From Chalciporus piperatus (lineage: Eukaryota; Basidiomycota; Agaricomycetes; Boletales; Boletaceae): DNA of 64,000 bases. Numbering within the stretch: the stretch's first letter is position 1; each line of letters starts with the position of its first letter. A program made the translations under genes and the position numbers. Shown one piece after another: positions 26,302 through 35,470 of this stretch. Location: the NCBI GenBank assembly GCA_038093975.1, contig JBBPTG010000060.1:62001-126000 (forward strand). Direction: 5' to 3'. The notes beneath the pieces were generated by a model. It saw nothing but the letters and a program-made list of their open reading frames with translations, was not told the origin of the DNA and did no database searches.

Positions 26302-27914
26302 TCATCTCCCAATGCCGATCCCGAGCCCGCCAGATGCAGATCTCGTCCCTCCCACCCCGCGTAGCACGTCTGCGATGATATGCCGTGGACCTGCCAACGT
26401 GAACGAACTCCGTTTCTTCGTGTTCAGAGACGCTGACAGATAGGGCGACGTTGAAGGCGGCGGCGAGAGGGGGGGCGAAGGGACAAAGGCGTCCGTCGAA
26501 ACTGAACGCTTCGAACGCCACGAGAAGCGAGACTGAGTAGGAGACGTTTGAGGAGAAGAGGGTACGTGTGGGTGCAGACGTGAATTCGACGGTGGTATAT
26601 TGATGGGCGATGGGAATCGAGGTGTCTGTGGCAGGGTATTGGTGGGAGATAGCTCGGTGGGGGTAGGAGGTGTATGTGAGATGCGGGGGGAGGGCGACCG
26701 TACCAGTGTACGACCAGAGATGGAGGGTAGAGAAAACAGCAGATTAGGTGACGAAGAGCGGGCCACCTCGTTCATTGTCAGATCAGTTGCGGATTCCGAC
26801 GTCTTGGGGAGACTGAGTGATGATGATGATGCACTGGGAGGAGCCAGTAGTTGTGCCCTGTTTGAGTCTGCGGAGCCGTTCGAAAGAGTGGGACTACTAG
26901 TAGAGTTCTGATTCGCCTGCGGAACCGTAAGAGAGGACCAAGATCCTGCTGGACTCGGCAATGGAGAGGCCGTGGGAGTCCGCTTCGGGGAGGGAAGGGG
27001 AAACAGCGCATCTTCATCTTCCTCGTCGTCCTCTTCCGGAATGCGAGGCGTCGAGGGTGTCAGGCGAGTCGGGGAAGGCGGTGAAGCAGACGGATTTGAC
27101 AAGCCGTTACAAGAGACCTGGAATGATGGCACGATAAGGTCTTGGTTGGCTGTCGCGTCATTCAACCACATCGACTCTTGACTGTGCCTCGGCGGACCTG
27201 TGTCGCTAGACCGCCGGCGTTTGTCCACTTCGTCCACATTGATCGTAATCGGGTGACCTAAGTCGGAGTAAAATGCAGCAGCGGCACTTCCCATAACGGT
27301 GCGAGGGCCACCATCTGCGCTATGGCTACGATGCCTTGAGGCAGCACGAGAAAAATGCTCTGGCCATGCGTCACCGTTGACGAGAGCAGTTTCAGAAGCT
27401 GCCTGGCACGCTGCACAACATGCACGCAACGGGACCGTGACAACATCAGACCTAGATGGAGATGAAGAAGTTTTCCGTGGAGCTCGCCGTGAGAAAGAGG
27501 ATGCACGAGGGATACTGGATCCGGTCAGTGGTGCGGGAGTACGGTGAACAAGGCATGGTGAGAGCGGAGTGTGATCAATGGATCGAGGAGACTGTGGTTT
27601 GAGTGAAAAGCTGACAGAGGACCAAATTTAACGTAGTTTATAAATACGCATAAGAAGACGTACATCGGAAGTGGAACCCGCAAGACGAGTTGGTCCTCAT
27701 CGCAAGAGGAGTTTTCTGGTGATGGAGAACTTGAACTTGAAGGACCAGAGTCCGACGCGCGTCTCTTCCACAATGAGAGGGAATACGACTTGGTGGTCAC
27801 CCTTGGCATTCGAGAACGGTGTGCTGGCTCTGGAATGACAACACACTGGCTGTCGAATCGGACGCTGCACCTGCCACGCTCTGCGACGCTCGTCCCTGCT
27901 GGTTCTATCGCCAT
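26302..27914 (-). CDS. Ser/Pro-rich conserved fungal protein, function unknown
   Basis: Two exons, 27664-27914 and 26302-27610, give 519 residues in phase. The N-terminal 200 residues are the most structured: MAIEPAGTSVAERGRCSVRF, a VLRVPLPIFSLKPQSPRSID segment, then VPLRACCAACQAASETALVN with a CCxxC cluster and DAWPEHFSRAA. A disordered Ser/Pro-rich region follows with an acidic EEDDEEDEDAL patch and many SP/TP sites, suggesting phosphorylation. The end is GPRHIIADVLRGVGGTRS plus a Gly/Ile tail. The N-terminal layout is one I associate with conserved agaricomycete hypothetical proteins. No catalytic motif is visible. Confidence 0.75.
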
Positions 27915-29901
27915 CGTTGAGAACAGTGAAGGTAATGGAGAAAGGAGGGAAGAAGCGACTGGACTCAGTTTGACCGCAGTGGCATCAGGGCCCGAAGAAA
28001 TGTCATACGACCTCTTAGCCGAAATCGGCTACGGCACTGTTTCAATTTTCCCTGTTTCTCGTACGATACTACGTACGCAGTAATCAGTTTTCGCTCTTCA
28101 GATCCAGAGTCCAGACTTCAGGATTTGGTGCAGCTGGCAGTCTCTGAATGGTTTAGGCCATCTTGAATCGCTCTCTTGATCCGCGCGGACCCCAAACATG
28201 AGGAGTATATTGAAGGTGCGCCGTCTACTGACAACTAAAAAGACCTCGACTTGATGATCACGTCTATCAAATCGTCGAAAAACTCTTGGAGGCTGGGCGC
28301 GGCGCGTTTACACGGTTCAACTTCCCTCCCCTCCCGAACTGAGCGTCACCACTTAGGACCACTATAGTTACATACAACATCATACAAGGTACAACTTGCT
28401 GGTCCCACCGGCGCTGCTCGAGGCTGGAATAGCCCTGATTCACCTCACACTCAAACGGGACCGATGGGGTTGTCATGCTTGAGACACGAGAGCAACGAAC
28501 TAGTCAAAGTCTTTTGCACTCTCACAGTGTTTGGAGAAAAAATGTCAGTTTCACGATAAGAAGTCACTCAGTCACTCAGTGGCCCAATATGGTGCGAGCG
28601 GGTTCAACTTCAATCTGTTCCTTAACAGACCCTGTGATCTAACTTCGCCGATGAGCTGTTATAGGCTGTTATCCTCACTGATTGTTTCAATTGACTCCCT
28701 CGTGGACCTTACAGGTACCCTTGATGCAGGCACCATTTGACGAATCTCGGCTTCATTCTGTAGTCAGGTATAGCAGCTTCAATTCAAAATTCCGACGCTC
28801 CAGTGGGACGAAGATGAATCTTCTACCTGCCTTGATGCTTAAATCACCCCGACTTTTCATCGCTGTTTCTCGACCACGTGCGCAAGATGATGATGGCACG
28901 GCGGATTTCATGAACTATTGATGTTTTCTCGTTCCTCTCGTTCCGACCTACTGGTCCTGGAGTAAAAGTGAGTTCTTTAATCCTCGTCCTCCCATAGGCA
29001 CGATTACAAGAGCGTTCATTTGCAGTTGTCCCAGAGGCTGAGTTTTCGGGCCAACTGATCTTACGCCGCGATCGAAGCAGCAACTCAGCCATTCAAGGAA
29101 TCAGTGCTACTAGCCTTAACCCCACGCCTCCGCTACAAGCAACCATTGTTAGCTCAACTGCTCGTCCACAGTGCTTGGGAACGAGGATTTCTGAAGCGTC
29201 GCTGAGTTCCCAACCACGCGTTTCATGCAATGCCGGCATGTACCCACTTCTGATGGTCTCGAAGCTGCAGTGGCAGTCTTAAGTACAGCTTGCTACGAGT
29301 TTGGTAGCCTGGCCAGTACTATCTGCCACTGGCATTTGGGTCTCGTTCGCGTAATGACGTTCATACATAGGTCCCTTTGACTCTGATGGTAATGATATCA
29401 TGCCTCCCGATCATGATATGGACAGCAACAGCCGTGATGTCGGGCTATGCCATTGCATGTATCCCTCTTGACTATGTCGCATTGTGAGCTCCACATTCTT
29501 GTGCTCAGGCTGGATACCTGGTTTGGAAGCATGCGGTCTGTTATTGCAGGTTTTTTATCTCCTATTCTCCACGGTGGGGATAGGTCGTTTATCTCGGGGC
29601 TATGCAGGTTCTAGTTCGCCGGCAAGAACCGGTTCTCAAAGATAAGGATATCGCGAGACATTGGTTGGCACTCAAGTACTCACCCTCGATCCAACTTCTC
29701 AGAATCAATCCGGCTGATGGCACCACAGGAAGCTTACCAAACGCCCGCCACGATTCGCTGTCTCTGAATGGCAAAGTTGGCACGTCCTGTGCACGTCCAT
29801 CAAAAATCCGTCCTAGTACCTCGATCCACCATTTATGTTTGACCTGGCAGTGGGTGGGGGGATCGTTTCGATCCCTACTTTCGCATTCAGTCACGTAGTA
29901 A
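27915..29901. other. Intergenic 2 kb
   Basis: I find no complete gene. Open frames at 28531-28921 (+), 28844-29092 (-) and 29589-29898 (both strands) are short, antisense to each other and without a domain. The stretch lies between two outward-facing genes and contains their promoters. Confidence 0.4.
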
Positions 29902-32900
29902 ATGACGGCTGTCGTGTCGAATCCTCATGAGCAAGGGTCTCCCTCGAAGGCAAGGCGGGATTCATTCGTAAGTTCGGCTCAGTGACGAGTTTGGTTCGGA
30001 CTTTGATCGCTCGTAGCTCTCCTCTGGACGAGGTGGATCTGGGAACATCCGGCGGTTGTCTTCTTCCACAGAGAGCAAGCGGACACTCGAACCCACCGTC
30101 CCCCCTCCTCGCAGTCGACAAAGTACTTCAAATGCCGAGAAAGTACGTCATTCGCTCAGGAGGTATCCCGCCACTGACTTCCACCCTCTTCACGTAGTTC
30201 TTCTCGAGTGGACGGGGTGGCGCAGGAAACATTCAATCATTGTCTTCGCCGGATCTGGAGAACTACCCATTGATCGCGGCAATTATCAATCAATATCTCG
30301 CGGTGCAGACACAGTCCGAGGATCTAATACGAAAGGTACACGCCGAGTGCTCCGTTGTCGTGAGTTATTCAGATCCCTGGCTTTCCCTTGCTGTTGACTT
30401 GAAGATTGTAGCACTCTTCGGGGCGAGGAGGTTCAGGTAACATATTAGATCAACGGCGAACTCGTACAAACGTAGGCTCGGACCAGCCGTTTCAAACCCC
30501 GCTGACGTGGCGGGAGAAACGGCTGGGCTCACTCGGGCCACTTTTGGCAGTGTCTGCCATTCTCAAGAATGGACTTGGTGAAATTTCGCTCTGGATGACC
30601 ATTCCCCACTCAAAAAAGGTTTCTGAGGCGACTGATTTTTTGTAATTTATGTACAACAAAAACCCGTTTTGAATACACTTGAAAATTATATTTTTTGTGC
30701 TCGAGGTTGGTGCTTTAGTAGTCGTTTAACCTAATGACCATAGTAGTACTGTGGCCAGTAATTCCCTGAAGCTAGGGTACTATAGTCAACAGAAGGTACT
30801 TGTGATGGTAGCTGAGATCTTAGTGTATCGTGCGGGTATGAATCAAATGTTCCAAGCAGCTGGGATGAGGATGATGCCGAAGGTGGATGATATTGGTGGA
30901 CGGGTGTCCCTGGAAAGCTAGACTCGGAGGCCCGGGTGGACTGCTGTAACTCCTCCGCAGTGTAAAAGCTTGCCAATGTGCTGCTCGTGATGTGGCCACC
31001 TTGGCCTGAGCTTGGAAACATGTTGGAGTTGAAGTGGTCTGCAAAGAGACTCGGAGGTGGGGCCCAAGAGGAGCCCGAGGATGGAGTTGTGGCGGAATCG
31101 AAGGTATGTGATGGATGCTGTACGGTTTGCGAAGCGAGAGCAAGCCTCAAACCCTGGGGGGCATGACTCCAGACTTCCGTTGGTGGATAGAGCATCTGGG
31201 GGGTTGCATAGGCTTGCATTGAATCAGAATCGGATGCCGCTCGCACTGCAGGACCATGAGCGTTACCCGGATTGACGGGCAAAGAAACCTGCGTGCCAGT
31301 GACGGGTTGCAATGTGGAGTAGTGATACGACGGCAGCTGCTGGTTCAGATGATTCAACCCCGAGGATACTTGGGCCTCGAAGCCCCATGCAACTATGGTG
31401 CTGACTGAGCCGACATACCAAACATAGTGAGAAATGTACAAACCTGACGTTGACGGCATGGCTGAGCATAGAGAATCTTCGATGTGACAGTGTTCGTACA
31501 ATGATGTTTGTGATGGGGGGTTTGTACTCCAGGATCCATTGGGGGTGATGGCACCATGACTCAGGCTCTCCGAGTCAGGCTCGTTGACTTGGAAAGATTG
31601 AATTCCGGGATGCGCCATGGATGCATAGGAGGCTTCGCTATCTCGCCACCTTCTTGGTATCTTTTCAGGCATATAAAACGAAGGAGACAATGCCCTCTTG
31701 CCAGACCCGGATGCACGCCATTCATTTCTCTCCGCTGGTGCAGCGCCAACTTCAGCTTCTGGTTGACGGAGACTCTCGGCAGACTGTGGGGGTGGCCTTT
31801 CAAGTTGGCCCTTTGGCTTCTGAGTCCTTCCTGAATCCGACGAGATAGTCTCAACTTTTGCGAGGACCGTCAGGAGGTCATTGGAGTACCGGGGCCAGAG
31901 GGACCATTGTGGCTGATGTTGATGTTGTACAGCGCTGTTGTCATGAATAACTGGCTGATTAATCCGACCGGGAAGGTCAACTCTTTCATCGAGGTGGATC
32001 TTTTGCAGGAACACCTTAATTTCTGGGTCAAGGTAATCCGATATACTGCATTCTTTTCTGCAACACACTAACTGATTTCATTGCCATCGTAGAACTATTA
32101 CCAAGCCCACGGGAGCGGTACCTCTTGGGAGTGGTTGGAGACCATCGCACCATGTGTCGAAATCCTACGCAAACTTGCAACAGACATCAACGATACTCTA
32201 GGCTCAAAGCAAGGCAACCGTCACGCTGCGCCAGATCTAACTGAAGATATAGACGAGTTGATGGGAAGCCTGACACACCACAGGGTTTACGAAGTTGAGC
32301 ATGGACGCAAATTTGACGAAGGAGACTGCCCTGTGGTCGATTGCGTCGCTGCTGGATATCAAGCCCTCACCTGGGGTTCCAAGTCACCTCTGAAAGAGTT
32401 CAATGCCGTCTTGCGGACCCTCCAGCAACGTCGCAGTATTCAGCCACTTATCGGAAAGGGCCCTGTAGTGTCTACCACAACCGCTGATCCAGTCCCATCC
32501 ACCGCTTTCCCTCACCCAACCGAGGGTGATCATACTGTTGAGCCTCTTGAGGACGATGAAAGGTTAGACGCAGAGTTGGACCTTGACTCGCAGCTCTTAG
32601 AAGGCTCCCAACCACTTTTGGACCTTGTTTCAGAGGAGGACATTGCGTTGGACATGGACGGAAATGACTTCGTGGATACAAATGAGCTCGAGGATGGATC
32701 AGACTCGGAAATAGAATACTAGGATAATTAGTAAATATACATTTTCAAGTGTATTCAAAACGCGTTTTTGTTGTACATAAATTACAAAAAATCAGTCGCC
32801 TCAGAAACCTTTTTTTGAGTGGGGAATGGTCATCCAGAGCGAAATTTCACCAAGTCCATTCTTGAGAATGGCAGGCACTGCCAAAAGTGGCCCGAGTGAG

Positions 32901-33520
32901 CCCAGGCGTTCTGTAGAGTTTCGCCTTTTCACCCTCCGCCTGTCAAAACGAAAAGGCGGTAACTCGGCAGATCGTCCGGTCCGAGGCTAGTACAAACGAG
33001 ACCTGGTCGATAAATGGATTCTTCAACAAGTCCCGCGTGAAGGGGACGAAACGCGGAGATAGCGCGGAGCCAGCAAATGTCAGGGACGAACCATTCGTGG
33101 ATCGTGACAGAAGGTGAGTCGAAAGATTGATACTGTACCTGGTGATGAACTCAACCAAACGACAGAAGGAGCCGTGATACGGTCGTTTCAGGTTCATCTA
33201 TCGACCCCGGACATGCCGCGAGCCACATCTTGCTATCCAGTGTCTTGGCTATACCTACCAACTCGAAGGATCCGCTGCCCAGCACTGACCTTGCTGTTCC
33301 TAGTAGCAAGAAGAGGCAGAGTTTCATGCTCCGCTGGAGCAGGCCTCCAGAATTAATCATCCCCATCAATCAAGATATCGCGAAATCCCCTCAGTCTCCA
33401 CGTTCACGACCGACTTCGCCTTTCTCGCCAAGGGTATCTAGGTTCATACCCGGTCGCAGTGTCCATTCAATGCCTGTTGTCTCGGAGGATCCACAGTACA
33501 TTTCATTCTTAGAGTTTTGA
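29902..33520 (+). CDS. DUF3602-type protein, one intron invaded by a transposon
   Basis: Six exons close in phase: 29902-29967, 30017-30142, 30198-30335, 30412-30471, 32917-33113 and 33166-33520. They encode 313 residues. Three copies of the DUF3602 motif appear, each opening its own exon: LSSGRGGSGNIRRLS, FFSSGRGGAGNIQSLS and HSSGRGGSGNILDQ. The C-terminal part is Ser/Pro-rich (QSPRSRPTSPFSPRVSRFIP). DUF3602 proteins are small fungal proteins of unknown function, probably nuclear or cytoplasmic and disordered. Intron 4 (30472-32916) is 2,445 bases because a TIR element occupies it; without the element it would be 61 bases with a CTGAC branch site. The mRNA can still be made if the long intron is spliced. 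Confidence 0.8.
30524..30691 (+). repeat. Left terminal inverted repeat
   Basis: About 168 bases, matching the reverse complement of 32737-32904. It starts TGGGCTCACTCGG at the element edge. The inner end fades at the AT-rich sequence near 30690. Confidence 0.85.
30731..32068 (-). CDS. Ser/Pro/Gln-rich frame inside the transposon
   Basis: An open frame of up to 445 codons. Its first about 75 codons are antisense to the DUF6589 exon, so the real start is probably further in, for example at MPEKIPRRW or MAHPGIQSF. The body reads like the disordered C-terminal half of a fungal regulatory protein: SLYEHCHIEDSLCSAMPSTS, LNQQLPSYHYSTLQPVTGTQ, SSGSSWAPPPSLFADHF and an aromatic end, YWPQYYYGH. A 51-base in-frame GT-AG intron (about 31391-31441) may be removed. 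No catalytic or DNA-binding domain is visible. It could be a captured host gene fragment or an accessory protein of the element. Confidence 0.4.
   Translation of the reverse strand: MCCRKECSISDYLDPEIKVFLQKIHLDERVDLPGRINQPVIHDNSAVQHQHQPQWSLWPRYSNDLLTVLAKVETISSDSGRTQKPKGQLERPPPQSAESLRQPEAEVGAAPAERNEWRASGSGKRALSPSFYMPEKIPRRWRDSEASYASMAHPGIQSFQVNEPDSESLSHGAITPNGSWSTNPPSQTSLYEHCHIEDSLCSAMPSTSGLYISHYVWYVGSVSTIVAWGFEAQVSSGLNHLNQQLPSYHYSTLQPVTGTQVSLPVNPGNAHGPAVRAASDSDSMQAYATPQMLYPPTEVWSHAPQGLRLALASQTVQHPSHTFDSATTPSSGSSWAPPPSLFADHFNSNMFPSSGQGGHITSSTLASFYTAEELQQSTRASESSFPGTPVHQYHPPSASSSSQLLGTFDSYPHDTLRSQLPSQVPSVDYSTLASGNYWPQYYYGH
31835..32722 (+). pseudogene. DUF6589 gene, 3' part only, in the transposon
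   Basis: Two exon-like pieces, 31835-32032 and 32093-32722, join in phase. They encode VMNNWLINPTGKVNSFIEVD, LLQEHLNFWVKNYYQAHGSG, WEWLETIAPCVEILRKLA and DTLGSKQGNRHAAPDL. I recognise this as the C-terminal region of DUF6589 proteins, a large agaricomycete family often linked to mobile elements. It ends with an acidic tail. The frame is closed by a TGA at 31832-31834 and no upstream exons of the family are found, so the gene has lost its 5' half or the element is an internal-deletion derivative. Confidence 0.65.
32737..32904 (-). repeat. Right terminal inverted repeat
   Basis: The reverse complement matches 30524-30691 almost base for base and ends AGTGAGCCCA at the element edge. It lies just 12 bases before the exon that starts at 32917. 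Confidence 0.85.
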
Positions 33521-34231
33521 GCTAATTAGTCATACCACTTTTTTTCTCTAAATTATAGACACCACAGTCGGATATGTTGTATTTTTTCTAGACATTGATT
33601 GTAACTTGGACCTGAATGTTCGATGTTGTTTAGTAGGTATAATGTGTTGTTGTAGTTTTCAAAGTTCTAGTGTCGGTGTTGAAGTAATTCACCTCTTTCT
33701 CTTTCTCTCTCGAGCTTGTGATTCTACTACGTCACATACTCATGCGTATGACTTCTCAGCAAAGATCTCGCTTCCACTCTCGTTCGTACAAGTCTCCGCT
33801 TCGTTTTGCTCCCACTGCTGCTTGCCATGGTACATCTAGGATCATGCCACGAGACAATGATACCGCATATTCCTCAGACGAGAGGCACTGCAATACTGCA
33901 ATGCCGAGGAAAGTCATTTGCCATCCTTATCAGGTTGTCTCAAGTTCATCATTCATATTCAGCTGTGGGGGACTGACATTTACACAGGATGGCCATCGCG
34001 AAGGACCGCAGCTCGAAGCGTAACATGGTTGACATCGAGCTTATCCGGTGGAAACGTTTGCTTGTAAAGACACAGCATAAACGAGAGTAATCTTCGCACG
34101 AGTCTGATGCCCGTTTACGTCGGTACGAAGTTGGTACGAAGAGACAGACATAAGTCCACCGGTTGTTTCGAAGTGAATTCGCAAAGGGTGAGTAACCGTG
34201 GAAGACGAAAAGTGCATGGTCGAAGACATCC
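33521..34231. other. Convergent 3' regions, 0.7 kb
   Basis: Between the DUF3602 gene (+) and the Trs33 gene (-), whose 3' ends face each other. AT-rich near 33540-33600. I see no gene. Confidence 0.5.
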
Positions 34232-35159
34232 CTATGAATTTTTCGGTAGTTTGATCTGGAAGGTACCTGAGGAAAACCGAGAAGTGAGAAACATTCAATC
34301 GATCGGATTGATTCAGCGCACAATGAGGTAATGATGAGATTTCTGGAGTAACGGTCCCGTGAAGTCCCATGCGAGCGAGAGCACCACGAATAAGTCCTGC
34401 TTGAAGAGCAACGTACTTTGAGCGCAGGACGTGAATGAGATAGGTTGCGTAAAGCCGAGATGAGCGACATACTGTTCTCGCGCGTTTGAGAGCCTCTGCA
34501 CGGCCTTCCCAAGATGAGATGCGTGCGATAGGTTTGAAAGTATTATCTTGTAAAACGAATACACCCTGCGAATTGAGCTCGGTTGGTGGGCTGGATCAAA
34601 CAGAGAAGGTGGACGACAAACACGATGGTTCGTGCGAAGGTTGTCTACTTGCTTATCCCAACAAGACACCCAGAGTTCCTTGCAAACGAACTTGATTGCG
34701 TCAAGTGAGTCGACAAGCAAGGCCCGGTCGCGACATAATCTAGATAGCGTCACCTCGATTCAGGATTATGGATAGAATGGGGTAATACCGCTCCACGAAA
34801 TTTCCACCGACGTGAAGTCCGATTGCTTCTAGACGAGACCGAACGCCTTCGTCTTCGTCGTCGTCCAGAGTAGCTGCGTGAGCACTTCGTGCGGTCATAC
34901 TCTCAACGCTGTCCCGATGCGGCTGTGTCTTTGGTACTGGCGGAGGTGGTGGAGGGAGAATGCCTGCTTCTGCCATTTCCAGTTCTATCTTCTTGGCTCG
35001 AGCAGCAGCTACAGCGGAGGATTCACGGAGAACATTCACAGCTTCGATAAGGAGGTAGTCCATTACTGCGGCATCAATAAGACGAACAGGAGGGTTTGCG
35101 AGGAGGGCGAGCGGAGAAGTGGTCGTAGCAGGGGATTGAAAGGATGGTCGAGATGTCAT
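34232..35159 (-). CDS. TRS33: TRAPP complex subunit Trs33/TRAPPC6
   Basis: Five exons, 34789-35159, 34622-34739, 34473-34565, 34322-34415 and 34232-34266, give 236 residues in phase. The Bet3-family fold starts VMDYLLIEAVNVLRESSAVA and continues RSRLEAIGLHVGGNFVERL, DSLDAIKFVCKELWVSCWDK, QVDNLRTNHRGVFVLQDNTF, RISSWEGRAEALKRAR and GLIRGALARMGLHGTVTPEI, ending CTFQIKLPKN. The subunit is part of the TRAPP Rab-GEF complexes that act in ER-Golgi and Golgi traffic. An Ala/Pro-rich insert (GILPPPPPPVPKTQ) between helices 1 and 2 is common in fungal orthologues. It shares a 311-base divergent promoter with UBR1. Confidence 0.93.
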
Positions 35160-35470
35160 GGCTGGACCGTAACGGCGACTGTGGTTTGATCACGAAGGTC
35201 TGATCAGTCAAATCGTTAGGGCCAGTCTGCACTCACAATCACTAACTTACTGGTAGTAGTATGATTAGTAGTGTTACTACTAGTGTTACTAGTATTACTA
35301 GTACTTACTTGGTTGTATACTACTACACGTGACTCGTTAGTCACTGTCGAGCACAACGTTGAGCAAGGTCGAGCACGACGTCGAGCCATCATCGTCCATG
35401 ATCTCCATCGCATGAACGATAGAGTTCGTCGTCCTCTTCGCCGTCGCCGTCGTTGTTTAGCACACTCGAA
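35160..35470. promoter_or_regulatory. Divergent Trs33/UBR1 promoter with ACT/AGT-rich tract
   Basis: Only 311 bases separate the two start codons, so both promoters share this space. Positions 35250-35335 are built from GTAGTA, TTACTA and three ACTAGT palindromes, followed by CACGTGAC (an E-box-like CACGTG near 35326). I cannot assign a factor. Confidence 0.5.

Larger units (their letters stand above)
30524..32904. mobile_element. TIR DNA transposon inside a gene intron
   Basis: Positions 30524-30691 and 32737-32904 are inverted copies of each other over about 168 bases, with only a handful of differences (for example a run of 6 versus 7 A). The termini begin TGGGCTCACTCGGGCCACTT. Both ends are flanked by GGC (30521-30523 and 32905-32907), a possible 3-base target duplication; a one-base shift in the boundary is also possible. 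The interior carries the 3' part of a DUF6589 gene (+) and a Ser/Pro-rich frame (-). No complete transposase is seen, so it is probably non-autonomous. Near-identity of the ends implies a recent insertion. Confidence 0.85.

Noticed and set aside
26600..26911. Plus-strand frame within the Ser/Pro-rich gene
   Set aside because: Antisense to a frame that closes in phase with its first exon.
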